A program made the translations under genes and the position numbers. Under the pieces are notes generated by a model. It saw nothing but the letters and a program-made list of their open reading frames with translations. It searched no databases and had not been told where the DNA came from. Shown piece by piece: positions 9,430 through 18,638 of a stretch of 64,000 nt of DNA; within the stretch, counting starts at the first letter, position 1, and each line of letters begins with the position of its first letter. Source of the DNA: an uncultured Campylobacterales bacterium (GTDB lineage: Bacteria > Campylobacterota > Campylobacteria > Campylobacterales > Sulfurimonadaceae); contig CAITKP010000024.1 in the NCBI GenBank assembly GCA_903892995.1, positions 1 through 64,000 on the forward strand, given 5' to 3'.

Positions 9430-9852
9430 TTAGATAAATTGTGAAACAAGATTAGTCAAACTTCTCTCATCCAAAGCGCCTGAGACTCTATGCACCTCTT
9501 TGCCACCTTTGAAGATGATAAGTGTAGGAATACTTCGTATGCCAAAACGCGAGCCTAAATGCTGTTCGCTTTCTGTATTTACTTTTGCAAACACCGTTTT
9601 GAGCGGATAGGAGGTCGCCACTTTTTCAAAAGTCGGTCCCATCATCTTACAAGGTCCACACCAAGGAGCCCAAAAATCGACGATAACGGGGATGTCGCTA
9701 TTGACAATGAGTTCATCAAAATGAGCCGCTGTGAGCGTGATTGGATGCGTGTTTAGTAAAGAGTTTTTACACTTTCCACAATTGGCTTTTGTGTAGGAAT
9801 CTTTTAAAGGTACATTATTAACTGCAAAGCAGTGTGGACAGACGATACGCAT
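9430..9852 (-). CDS. trxC: Thioredoxin 2 (TrxC type) with N-terminal zinc finger
   Basis: 140 residues. An N-terminal zinc ribbon (CPHC and CGKC) precedes a thioredoxin domain with the canonical WCGPC active site in VDFWAPWCGPCKMM and the cis-proline in RSIPTL. TrxC reduces cytosolic disulfides, and in E. coli responds to oxidative stress. I chose the ATG at 9852, which has AAAGGAGAAATT upstream and gives the family N-terminus MRIVCPHC; the frame opens 13 codons earlier. recQ follows in the same frame directly after the stop codon, which may couple their translation. Confidence 0.93.
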   Translation of the reverse strand: MRIVCPHCFAVNNVPLKDSYTKANCGKCKNSLLNTHPITLTAAHFDELIVNSDIPVIVDFWAPWCGPCKMMGPTFEKVATSYPLKTVFAKVNTESEQHLGSRFGIRSIPTLIIFKGGKEVHRVSGALDERSLTNLVSQFI

Positions 9853-9948
9853 AATTTCTCCTTTTACATTAATTCTCTTTGAGAAAGTCACTCAATCTTG
9901 CCTCTTTTGAGGCAAAATAATTTCGATATTTCATTTACTAATTATATA

Positions 9949-10704
9949 TTATCTCGGTAAAAAACTAATTAGTGCTGCTGTGATGGCTACGTTTAGGGAT
10001 TCTACGCCTCTATTCATCGGGATTTTTACAGAAGAGTTACAGAGATTTTGCACCTCTTTAGAGATGCCATCGCTCTCATTTCCTAAAATAAAAACAGATT
10101 TTTTGCTTACATGTACGCTGTTCAAATCATCTTTTGCGTAAGAGCTCAGTGCAAAAATTTCAGATTCATTTTTAATCTTTTTTAAAATATCTTCTAGGGC
10201 GTTGCAGTAAAAAATGGGGATTTTAAAAAGTGTTCCCGCACTCGCTTTGATGACAAGCGGAGAGATTTTTGCACTATTTTTTTTCGGCAAGATGATGCCA
10301 TCTATATTTCCAGCTGCAGCACTTCGGATAATCATCCCTAAATTTTGCGGATTTTGAACGCCATCAAGTGCTAAAAGTCTGTACTCTTTTAGCTTCATTA
10401 TCTCATCAGCACTTTTATAGGTTTGAGCGATAATATCAGCACAAACGCCTTGATCTTGCTTTGCATTTTTAGAGATGCGTGAAAGTGCATTTTTATCATG
10501 ATACGCAACTTCTACGCCTCTTTTTTTTGCCAAAGAGAGGATTGTAGTGATGATACCATCTGTCTTGTTTGAATCTGCAAGATGGAGTTTGTGGATAGTC
10601 ACATTTTCATCTTCTAACATCTCAACGACTACATTTCTGCCATAAACAGTGATTACTCTCTCATAAAACGCTTTTTTGTCTAAATACTCTTTTGAATCAT
10701 TCAT
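9949..10704 (-). CDS. SpoU-family RNA 2'-O-methyltransferase (RlmB-like)
   Basis: 251 residues with an N-terminal substrate-binding region and the three SPOUT motifs: LDGVQNPQNLGMIIRSAA, FILGNESDGIS and IPMNRGVESLNVAITAAL, which form the trefoil-knot S-adenosylmethionine site. The family methylates ribose 2'-OH in 23S rRNA or tRNA; RlmB (G2251 of 23S rRNA) is the nearest well-known relative but the target cannot be read from sequence. The start overlaps the hemD stop by four bases (ATGA), so guaA, hemD and this gene form a likely transcription unit. Confidence 0.88.
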   Translation of the reverse strand: MNDSKEYLDKKAFYERVITVYGRNVVVEMLEDENVTIHKLHLADSNKTDGIITTILSLAKKRGVEVAYHDKNALSRISKNAKQDQGVCADIIAQTYKSADEIMKLKEYRLLALDGVQNPQNLGMIIRSAAAGNIDGIILPKKNSAKISPLVIKASAGTLFKIPIFYCNALEDILKKIKNESEIFALSSYAKDDLNSVHVSKKSVFILGNESDGISKEVQNLCNSSVKIPMNRGVESLNVAITAALISFLPR

Positions 10705-11330
10705 TCTTGTGCCTTTTGTATGCAGCTTTGCATGGTTGGTTGGGAGGCTATTTTATAGCTTACTCCATGGGGAATCGCCCTTGCCGTTGTTGTGCCGATA
10801 ACGATAATATTTTGTGTCTCTTTAAAATCGTGATGCTTTAAAAAACACTCCACACTTGAGGGCGATGTAAAGATAAGCGTGGCATCATCTTCAACTCTTA
10901 CATGTAAGCACTCTTTTGAACATGAAGTTTCATAAACAATCACTTCATCTATCTTGTATCCATTTTGCTTACATGTAAGAGCAAAATCACTTGCGACCTC
11001 TTTAGCTCGGAGGTAAAGCCATCTTTTTTCTTTATCGTACGAAGCGATAATGGCACTTAAATTGTCTCCATAACCGCTTCCATACTCTAAGATAGTTCCA
11101 CCCGCTTTTTTGACCGCTTCTGCTGTGGGTTTTGCCACTGCCAAAACAGCTAAATCTTTCCAACTCTCATCATAATTTTTTAACGCTTCTAAAACCTGCT
11201 TCGAAGTGATGATAAGATAATCATAATTTTTAAAATTTATTTTTGGCGTAAAAAAGCTTACATGTAAGGAGTTTATATGATTGACTCCTTTGTAAGGAGT
11301 GAGTGAAAAAAGATAGATATTTTTTTGCAT
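10701..11330 (-). CDS. hemD: Uroporphyrinogen-III synthase
   Basis: About 209 residues. The pattern YDYLIITSKQVLEAL, LAVAKPTAEAVKKAG, GDNLSAII, EVIVYETS and LIFTSPSSVECF is that of HemD, which cyclises hydroxymethylbilane to uroporphyrinogen III for haem and sirohaem. The frame opens at 11393 inside guaA, but the ATG at 11330 gives the family N-terminus MQKNIYLFSL and I prefer it. Two palindromes TTACATGTAA interrupt the gene, encoding the tripeptide LHV or LTCK. It overlaps the downstream methyltransferase by four bases. Confidence 0.85.
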   Translation of the reverse strand: MQKNIYLFSLTPYKGVNHINSLHVSFFTPKINFKNYDYLIITSKQVLEALKNYDESWKDLAVLAVAKPTAEAVKKAGGTILEYGSGYGDNLSAIIASYDKEKRWLYLRAKEVASDFALTCKQNGYKIDEVIVYETSCSKECLHVRVEDDATLIFTSPSSVECFLKHHDFKETQNIIVIGTTTARAIPHGVSYKIASQPTMQSCIQKAQE

Positions 11331-11349
11331 TGAGGGAAAAGCCTTTGGC

Positions 11350-12900
11350 TTATTCCCATTCGATTGTTGCTGGTGGTTTTGAGCTAATGTCATAAACTAC
11401 GCGGTTTATACCATCAACTTCATTGATGATACGGCGTGAGATTCTCTCTAAAAGATCATGCGGAAGGTGTGCGAAAGTCGCTGTCATTCCATCTACTGCT
11501 TCAACAACGCGAACACAAACTGTGTTGTCGTAAGTTCTGTTATCACCCATTACGCCGACTGATTTTACGTTGAGTAAAACGGCAAATGCTTGCCAAGTTT
11601 TTGCATAATATCCGCTTGCTTTGAGTTCATCAAGCAAGATAACATCCGCTTCACGTAAAAGCTCTAAATCTGGTTTGTTTACATCACCCATGATTCTTAT
11701 CGCAAGTCCTGGTCCAGGGAATGGATGACGGTTGATCATACCCTCTGGAAGTCCAAGCTCTAAACCGATTTTGCGCACCTCATCTTTAAAAAGTTCGCGC
11801 AATGGTTCGATAAGTTCAAAATCCATCCAATCAGGCAATCCGCCAACATTGTGGTGAGATTTGATAACTTCTGATGGACCATTTACAGAGATAGACTCGA
11901 TAACGTCAGGGTAAAGTGTACCTTGAGCCAAAAATTTGATGCCATCATGTTTTTTTGCTTCCGCTTCAAAAACTTCTATAAATGTATGCCCGATGATTTT
12001 ACGTTTTTGCTCAGGATCGCTGATACCAGCTAAACGACCTAAAAACAGCTCGCTTGCATCTGCAACAACTAAAGGCGCTTTAAGGTTGATTCTAAAAATC
12101 TCTTCTACTTGAGCACGCTCACCTTTTCTCAAAAGTCCATTATCAACAAACACAGGGATGAGCTGATCGCCGATCGCTTCATAAAGCATCGCAGCAACGA
12201 CAGAACTATCAACTCCGCCTGAGAGACCACAAAGGACTTTACCAGTCCCCACTTTCTCACGGATCATCTTAATCTGCTCTTTTAAGAAGTGTTCCATCTT
12301 CCATTTTTCTTCGATGCCACAGATATTTCTTGCGAAATTACGAAGCATCAAATAACCCTCTTCTGAGTGTTGTACTTCTGGGTGAAACTGCATCGCATAA
12401 ACACGTTTTTCCTCATTTGCAATCGCTGCATAAGGAGAGTTTGCAGAAACTGCGATTGGAGAAAATCCCTCAGGTAAAACATCAACTTTATCGCTGTGGC
12501 TCATCCAAACAACACGATCACTGTCACAGTTATCAAGAAGTGGAGAGATTTTTCCATCATTTTCTAAAATAGTAAGCTCTGCTTTGCCATACTCATGGTG
12601 AGAACTTCTTACAACTGAACCGCCAAAATCAACAGCGATTCTTTGCATTCCATAACAGATTCCAAGCACTGGGATTCCCATCGTGTAAACACCCTGATCG
12701 ACTGTATAAGCATTTTCATTATAAACAGACGATGGACCACCGCTGAGGATCACACCCTTTGGATTTTTTGCTTTGATCTCTTCGACTTTTGTATAGTACG
12801 GAAGGATTTCACAATAAACTTTCTCTTCGCGTAAACGGCGAGCGATAAGCTGAGTATATTGTGACCCAAAATCTAGCACGATGATACTGACATTTTTCAT
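11350..12900 (-). CDS. guaA: GMP synthase (glutamine-hydrolysing)
   Basis: 516 residues, full length. N-terminal class I glutamine amidotransferase (about 1-195) with the nucleophile in GICYGMQ and the HPEV triad residue, then an ATP pyrophosphatase domain with the P-loop [10 protein letters not shown] and a C-terminal dimerisation domain ([21 protein letters not shown]). It converts XMP to GMP with glutamine and ATP. First gene of the guaA-hemD-SpoU unit; its upstream region (12901-13073) is shared with the divergently transcribed antiporter. Confidence 0.97.
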   Translation of the reverse strand: MKNVSIIVLDFGSQYTQLIARRLREEKVYCEILPYYTKVEEIKAKNPKGVILSGGPSSVYNENAYTVDQGVYTMGIPVLGICYGMQRIAVDFGGSVVRSSHHEYGKAELTILENDGKISPLLDNCDSDRVVWMSHSDKVDVLPEGFSPIAVSANSPYAAIANEEKRVYAMQFHPEVQHSEEGYLMLRNFARNICGIEEKWKMEHFLKEQIKMIREKVGTGKVLCGLSGGVDSSVVAAMLYEAIGDQLIPVFVDNGLLRKGERAQVEEIFRINLKAPLVVADASELFLGRLAGISDPEQKRKIIGHTFIEVFEAEAKKHDGIKFLAQGTLYPDVIESISVNGPSEVIKSHHNVGGLPDWMDFELIEPLRELFKDEVRKIGLELGLPEGMINRHPFPGPGLAIRIMGDVNKPDLELLREADVILLDELKASGYYAKTWQAFAVLLNVKSVGVMGDNRTYDNTVCVRVVEAVDGMTATFAHLPHDLLERISRRIINEVDGINRVVYDISSKPPATIEWE

Positions 12901-13073
12901 TTTAAAAACCTTTTATAAGAATATTTTGAAGTGTGCCGAAAATGGCTAGAAGAAAGGATATATCCCTTCTATTGTTAAAAGAATACTATAAACTTAATTA
13001 AGAATCTCTTTTTTTGATGCAAAGGATAATGTCAACTTTTTTAAGTTACAATCAACCAAAAAAGGTCTCTTTG

Positions 13074-14396
13074 ATGGAACTCGAAACAACGCGCATCTTC
13101 CTATATTTGCTTATTATAATTCTAGGTTCTCTTTGGGCATCTAAAAAAACAGGAATTGCTGATGTTCTTTTTTATCTTATTGGTGGATTTATCGTTGTAA
13201 ATCTTAATCTCCTCTCTCCAGAATCCCAAGCTATAGAGATATTTGCATTTATAGGTGTTCTCTTTTTATTCTTCTATCTAGGCTTGGAAGAGAATCTGCA
13301 AGGGTTTACAGAGGGCATAAAAAAAGGATGGAAAATCGCAATAGCAGGTGTTATTTTGCCTTTTACTTTAATCTATTTTACAGAGTATGCTCTTTCTCAT
13401 AATGTAATTAAATCTATTGTTTTTGCAATGGCATTTACTCCGACTTCAATCGGGATCGCTTTTTTAACTCTCAATACACTTTCATTTAGTGCCAAAGCAA
13501 AGCTGCAACCTATCATTGTAGCTGCCGCTTTGACTGATGATGTTCTATCACTGATTTTATGGGGAGTTCTTGGTGGGATTCTTGTTTCAATGCAAGCATC
13601 TACTTCCACTGGAATTACGCTTGATGCAGTTGCAGCATTAGCCCTAACCCCTCTTTCAAATTTTTTCCTCTTTAGTGGAGTTATGAGTATTATTGCCTAT
13701 ATCTTTTTCCAGTTCCATCCAACAGCATCACTTCAAAAAAACAGTATGCTACTCTCTTTTATTTCTAAAACTAAAAACAGTATCTATGCACGTGCTGGCG
13801 CTTCTGTTTTTCTTGGCAGACAAGAGATAAATGTAGCGATTGTCATTATGATTTTCTTAGCTTTTGTAGGCGCATATATCGCAGAATATTTTGCTACAAG
13901 CGTTGCCTTGGGTGCATATTTTATGGGATTAATTATCAACGAAGAGCATTTTAGCAAACAACACCGTGACACACTTTTTCATGATGCGATAGAAAAACTT
14001 CGCTTCCTTACGCTTTACTTTTTTGCTCCGATCTTCTTTATCAGTATTGGTTTACAGATGAAAATTGAGAGTTTATCTCTTCTTTTAACTGTTCTGTCTA
14101 GTGCTTTATTTTTAGCAGCTGTTTTATTTATAGCACAATTTTTTGCGGCTTCACTGACAGCACGTTATATCAATGCTCTACCATGGCGTTCAGCGATCCT
14201 TATTGGTATTGCAATGCAAGGACGAGCAGAGGTGACTTTTTTAGTTGCGATGGCAGCACTTTCTATGAAGCTGATTACAAGTGCTGATCTTCTTTTAATC
14301 TCAATCAGCGCTTTTATTTTAAATCTAAGCGTTCCATTCCTTCTCAAAATGGCTGCTAACTATCATGAAAAACAAGATCATTCTGAAATGATATAA
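13074..14396 (+). CDS. CPA2-type cation:proton antiporter
   Basis: 440 residues from the ATG at 13074, which has AAAAGG eight bases upstream; the frame opens 20 codons earlier but that extension is hydrophilic and poorly supported. About 12 hydrophobic helices; AALTDDVLSLILWG carries the Asp-Asp pair typical of CPA2 exchangers, and FAPIFFISIGLQM and GRAEVTFLVA match KefB/NhaS family helices. No C-terminal TrkA-N domain is present. Probable Na+ or K+/H+ exchange in the inner membrane; the ion is unknown. Its 3' end overlaps the convergent nadB by 19 bases. Confidence 0.85.
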   Translation: MELETTRIFLYLLIIILGSLWASKKTGIADVLFYLIGGFIVVNLNLLSPESQAIEIFAFIGVLFLFFYLGLEENLQGFTEGIKKGWKIAIAGVILPFTLIYFTEYALSHNVIKSIVFAMAFTPTSIGIAFLTLNTLSFSAKAKLQPIIVAAALTDDVLSLILWGVLGGILVSMQASTSTGITLDAVAALALTPLSNFFLFSGVMSIIAYIFFQFHPTASLQKNSMLLSFISKTKNSIYARAGASVFLGRQEINVAIVIMIFLAFVGAYIAEYFATSVALGAYFMGLIINEEHFSKQHRDTLFHDAIEKLRFLTLYFFAPIFFISIGLQMKIESLSLLLTVLSSALFLAAVLFIAQFFAASLTARYINALPWRSAILIGIAMQGRAEVTFLVAMAALSMKLITSADLLLISISAFILNLSVPFLLKMAANYHEKQDHSEMI

Positions 14397-15823
14397 TGAA
14401 CTCCGATTGACTCTTCTCTCTTTAGAGCAGAGACTACAATCTCTTTTGCGCTTAAAAGACGGAACTTTAAAAGTCTCCCGATCTTTTGATCTAAAAGCTC
14501 ATTGATCTGCTCAAGAGCACTATTTAAACCCGCTTTTGTTCTTACTATTGATACATTATCCCACATGATGCGACGAAGAAGATTTTTCTTCTCTTTATCC
14601 TCTTTATAGCTCATAACATCATTACATGTAGAAAAAAACAGAGCCTCTTTTTGTGTTGTTTGCGACAAAATATCATCCACTGCACGTTTTGCAAATACAA
14701 TCCCCTCAAGCAGTGAATTTGAAGCGAGTCTGTTTGCTCCATGCACGCCAGTTGAAGCCACTTCACCAATTGCATACAATGAGCCAACACCCGCAACTCT
14801 TGCATGTAAATCTGTTTTAATACCACCAATAGCATAATGAAAAGCAGGAGAGATCGGCACTCTGTCATATGGCAAGTTATAACCAAAATCTTTCATACTT
14901 TTATAAATATTTGGAAACCTTTTTACAAAATATTCATGAGTAAAATTTTTCATACAAAGGTAGATCTCTGATCCTGTTTTTTGTTTATAATCATAAATCG
15001 CTTTACTCACGATATCTCGAGAAGCAAGCTCTCCGCGAGGGTCATAATCAAAAAGGAATCTTCTTCCATTCCCATCTTCGACTGTTGCGCCCTCACCCCT
15101 GAGTGCCTCAGTTAAAAGGAGTTTTTGAGCCCCATCATTTCCAACAAATACTGTCGGATGAAACTGCATCATCTCCATCATTTCTAAGGGAATCCCTTTT
15201 AAGACACAAAGCCCTTGCATATCGCCACTGATGGTTGGAGCATTTGTGTGAAACTCATAGAGTGAGCCCACGCCACCACTTGCGATAATGACTTTGTCGG
15301 CATAAAGATTTCTAAGCTCTCTATGATCGAGCACAGTCACGCCGTAACACTCTCCATCTTTTATAAGAAGATCCACAACCCTAGAATCACAAAGCATTGG
15401 ATGTGGATTATGCTCTAAAAGAAAAAGGTGAACATACCTTCCAGTTGCATCACCGCCAGCATGTAAGATTCGCTCTCTTGAATGCGCTGCCTCTTTTGTA
15501 TAGAGGAGTTTTCCATCTTTATCTTTATCAAACTCAAATCCCATATCTATGAGATTATCAATCACTAACCTCGAGTTTTCACTCAATACATCAACAGCTG
15601 ATTTATCACAAAGTCCATCACCAGCACTCAGAGTATCCTCTACATGTAAGGGAATATCTGCTTCATCTACAGCGAGTGCAATCCCGCCTTGTGCATAAAA
15701 ACTATTGCATTTAAAAGTCTCACGCTTATTGATAATAAGCACTTTTTTCTCTTTTGGTAGGTTCATAGCAGCGTATAATCCAGCTATCCCCGCACCAACT
15801 ATTATGACATCATATTTTATCAT
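14378..15823 (-). CDS. nadB: L-aspartate oxidase
   Basis: 481 residues with the FAD dinucleotide fold VIIVGAGIAGLYAAM, the active-site segment SFYAQGGIALA, HSRERILHAGGDATGR, GGVGSLYEFHTN, MQFHPTVF, LLTEALRGEG and GANRLASNSLLEG. NadB oxidises aspartate to iminoaspartate for quinolinate and NAD synthesis. The length is slightly shorter than E. coli NadB, with a compact C-terminal helical domain. nadA and nadC are not in the window. Tail-to-tail overlap with the antiporter gene implies no dedicated terminator between them. Confidence 0.94.
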   Translation of the reverse strand: MIKYDVIIVGAGIAGLYAAMNLPKEKKVLIINKRETFKCNSFYAQGGIALAVDEADIPLHVEDTLSAGDGLCDKSAVDVLSENSRLVIDNLIDMGFEFDKDKDGKLLYTKEAAHSRERILHAGGDATGRYVHLFLLEHNPHPMLCDSRVVDLLIKDGECYGVTVLDHRELRNLYADKVIIASGGVGSLYEFHTNAPTISGDMQGLCVLKGIPLEMMEMMQFHPTVFVGNDGAQKLLLTEALRGEGATVEDGNGRRFLFDYDPRGELASRDIVSKAIYDYKQKTGSEIYLCMKNFTHEYFVKRFPNIYKSMKDFGYNLPYDRVPISPAFHYAIGGIKTDLHARVAGVGSLYAIGEVASTGVHGANRLASNSLLEGIVFAKRAVDDILSQTTQKEALFFSTCNDVMSYKEDKEKKNLLRRIMWDNVSIVRTKAGLNSALEQINELLDQKIGRLLKFRLLSAKEIVVSALKREESIGVHYIISE

Positions 15824-15930
15824 TTACTACTTGCTTTCGTTTGATTGTTTTCTTGCGCACCAATATAATATGGTGCTCCTTTATAACCGCATCCAAATAG
15901 ATTTAATGAGAGGAGTGTTATAATGACGAC

Positions 15931-16377
15931 ATGAAAAATGCCAATCAGATTCTTTCTTCTTTGCAAAATAAACCTCAATTTTCAAAATTATCTCAATTTC
16001 GCTGTATCCAAAAAATTCAAGAACTTTTTCCCCTCCATCTTCAAAATATGATCCTCTATGGATATTTTAAAAACGGTGTTCTCAATTTTGTTCTTAGCCA
16101 TCCTTGGGCTAAACAGGAGTTCGATATTATAATACAATCTATTAAAACACCTTTAAGACAACTACCTCCTCAAAACTGCTCTGCTATAAATATCACAGAT
16201 ATTAGAGCCTACGTCTCTTTCAAACCTCACAAAGAAGATACTCTGCACACTGGTTGCAGCAGTAATGAACGCTACAAAGAAAGAGCAAATGCAGAGTTTA
16301 TAAATAATATAGAAGATACAAAACTTCACACTATTGTAGAAGATATCCGAAAGATTCTCCATGATAAACACGATTAA
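15931..16377 (+). CDS. DUF721/DciA-like protein
   Basis: 148 residues. The segment [21 protein letters not shown] resembles the core of DUF721, the family of DciA, the ancestral loader of the DnaB replicative helicase. The C-terminal half is charged and diverged. A four-codon frame, ATG ACG ACA TGA at 15923, sits between the ribosome site GAGAGGAG and this start and overlaps it (ATGA), which suggests translational coupling through a mini-leader. The stop overlaps the start of uvrC by 17 bases. Assignment to DUF721 is by motif only and moderately sure; a helicase-loading function is inference. Confidence 0.65.
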   Translation: MKNANQILSSLQNKPQFSKLSQFRCIQKIQELFPLHLQNMILYGYFKNGVLNFVLSHPWAKQEFDIIIQSIKTPLRQLPPQNCSAINITDIRAYVSFKPHKEDTLHTGCSSNERYKERANAEFINNIEDTKLHTIVEDIRKILHDKHD

Positions 16378-18157
16378 ATCCCTTCCCCAAACTGCAGGAA
16401 TCTACCAGTATTTTGATGCAAAAGGACAGCTTCTTTATATAGGAAAAGCAAAAAATTTAAAAAATCGTGTCAAAAGCTACTGGGTATTTACGCCCTCTTT
16501 ACATCCAAATCAATCACAGAGTCAAAGAATAATCAAAATGCTTCTAGAAACAGCTTCGATGCACTATATCGTAGTTAACTCAGAGCATGATGCGCTGATT
16601 TTGGAAAATTCTCTTATCAAACAGCTCAAACCAAAATACAATATTTTACTTCGCGATGATAAGACATATCCCTATATTTACATCGATTATACGCAAAAAT
16701 ACCCCCGTTTTGAGATCACAAGAAAAGTGATAGATTCTAAAAACGTGAAATATTTTGGTCCCTACTCTGTTGGTGCAAAAGAGCTTCTTGATTCTGTCTA
16801 TGAACTCACACAACTTGTTCAAAAAAAAAGTTGTGTGAACGGCAAAAAAGCCTGTTTGTATTATCAATTAAAAAAGTGTTTAGCTCCCTGTGAATTTAAT
16901 GTAAGTGATCTAGTTTATAAGCAAGAGATAGAAAAAGCGATCAACTATATCGAAAACAAAAAAGAGCTTTTAAAACAGCTCCAAATCAAGATGTTTTATT
17001 ATGCCGATGAGCTCCGTTTTGAAGAAGCAAATGAGATCAAAGAGAGAATTCAAAAGATAAAAAAATCTCAAATATCCTCGCAAATCGATCTTGCTACAAA
17101 TGAAAACTATGATATTTTTGCTATCTCTCACAGAGAAAACCGTGCCGTTGTTGTAAGAATATTTATGAGAAATGGAAAAATCATTTCATCTTCTCATGAC
17201 TTTATCTCTCTCAATGAAGGGTTTGATAAAGATGAACTTTACTATCGAGTAATTTTAGAATACTATGGAAAAGAGGCTCCACCTATTATCGCGCCAATCC
17301 TTGTTGCAGAAAGATTTGAATCACAAAAACTTTTAGAAGAGTATCTCTCAACTCTCTTTGGAAAAAAAGCGCAACTCGATGCTCCACAAAGAGGTGATAA
17401 AAAACAACTTATTGATTTGGCACTACTCAACGCTACAGAATTGCTCAATAAAACAAAAAATGAGACTTACGATGCAATCGCTTTTACGATCCAAGAACTC
17501 TATGAGCTCCAAAGAGTTCCTCTTCGCATAGAAATTTTTGACAATTCTCATCTAAGTGGTCAAGCAACTGTCGGGGCTATGGCTGTTTACGAAAATGGAG
17601 AGTTTGATAAAAAATCTTATCGTAATTATCACCTCACTTCACGAGATGAATACTCACAAATGAGGGAGATGCTTACAAAAAGAATTGAAAGTTTTGAGAA
17701 AAACACACCTCCTGATCTTTGGATACTTGATGGTGGTGAAACACTCCTCAAACTTGCAATTGAACTTTTAAATTCAAATGGTGTTTTTTTGGATGTGATA
17801 GCAATCTCTAAAGAAAAAATTGATGCAAAAAGTCATAGAGCCAAAGGTGAGGCCAAAGATATTGTCCATACAAAAGAGAAAACTTTTCATCTTCAGACAA
17901 GTGATAAAAGGCTTCAGTTTGTACAAAAACTTCGTGATGAAGCCCATAGACTCGCTATCACTTTTCATAAAAAAACAAAATTAAAACTTGACCAAGAGAG
18001 TCAACTCTTATCCCTGCAAGGAATCTCAAAAGCAAAAATACAAAAACTCTTAAACTATTTTGGCACCTTTGAAGCGATCAAAAATAGTAGTGAAGAAGAA
18101 ATCGCAACTTTATTAAACCATAAGGATGCAAAAAAAATCAAAGAAAGTTATAAATAA
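16361..18157 (+). CDS. uvrC: UvrABC excinuclease subunit C
   Basis: 598 residues, normal length. N-terminal GIY-YIG nuclease (AGIYQYF and [13 protein letters not shown]), a UvrB-interacting UVR helix pair around residue 200 ([16 protein letters not shown]), an RNase H-like second nuclease ([36 protein letters not shown]) and a C-terminal helix-hairpin-helix ([17 protein letters not shown]). It makes the dual incisions in nucleotide excision repair. It overlaps the DciA-like gene, so replication and repair genes share a transcript. Confidence 0.96.
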   Translation: MINTIKSLPQTAGIYQYFDAKGQLLYIGKAKNLKNRVKSYWVFTPSLHPNQSQSQRIIKMLLETASMHYIVVNSEHDALILENSLIKQLKPKYNILLRDDKTYPYIYIDYTQKYPRFEITRKVIDSKNVKYFGPYSVGAKELLDSVYELTQLVQKKSCVNGKKACLYYQLKKCLAPCEFNVSDLVYKQEIEKAINYIENKKELLKQLQIKMFYYADELRFEEANEIKERIQKIKKSQISSQIDLATNENYDIFAISHRENRAVVVRIFMRNGKIISSSHDFISLNEGFDKDELYYRVILEYYGKEAPPIIAPILVAERFESQKLLEEYLSTLFGKKAQLDAPQRGDKKQLIDLALLNATELLNKTKNETYDAIAFTIQELYELQRVPLRIEIFDNSHLSGQATVGAMAVYENGEFDKKSYRNYHLTSRDEYSQMREMLTKRIESFEKNTPPDLWILDGGETLLKLAIELLNSNGVFLDVIAISKEKIDAKSHRAKGEAKDIVHTKEKTFHLQTSDKRLQFVQKLRDEAHRLAITFHKKTKLKLDQESQLLSLQGISKAKIQKLLNYFGTFEAIKNSSEEEIATLLNHKDAKKIKESYK

Positions 18158-18215
18158 GTATTTTTTAGCAAAATATATGCTATATTATCCGCAACTTAGA
18201 TTTTAAGGTTTTTAT

Positions 18216-18629
18216 ATGCATCAACCAGATGTAATTGATGAAGAGTACCATTTTGAAGGAAGAGCTATTGTAAGTGAGACTGACACAAAGGGTATCATCA
18301 CATTTGCAAATAGAAAATTTTGTGAAATTTCTGGGTATGATAAGGATGAATTAATTGGAAAACCACACAATATCATAAGACATCCAGATATGCCTAAAGC
18401 CGCATTTGCTCAAATGTGGAGAGAGGTTCAATCTGGTCATAATTGGCACGGTTTTGTAAAAAACCTCCGCAAAGATGGTTTATATTATTGGGTAGAAACT
18501 GAAATTTCACCTATCCTTGATACTAATGAAACAATCACAGGCTATATTGCCGCTCGTAAACCAGCTAGTAGAAAAAATATAGAAGAAGCTGAAATTTTAT
18601 ATAAAAAAATGTTAGAAAACGAAAAATAA
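18216..18629 (+). CDS. Single-domain PAS sensor protein (Aer-like)
   Basis: 137 residues, essentially one PAS domain: SETDTKGIITFANRKFCEISGY, the Aer-like segment IIRHPDMPKAAFAQMW and NLRKDGLYYWVE. The PDMP motif is characteristic of FAD-binding redox PAS domains of aerotaxis receptors. There is no membrane segment or output domain, so it should act by protein contact. It is the first gene of a phosphorelay operon with the double-Hpt protein 9 bases downstream. A short inverted repeat (TAGCA...TGCTA) and AT-rich promoter-like sequence lie upstream in 18170-18200. Confidence 0.85.
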   Translation: MHQPDVIDEEYHFEGRAIVSETDTKGIITFANRKFCEISGYDKDELIGKPHNIIRHPDMPKAAFAQMWREVQSGHNWHGFVKNLRKDGLYYWVETEISPILDTNETITGYIAARKPASRKNIEEAEILYKKMLENEK

Positions 18630-18638
18630 GGGATTTGG

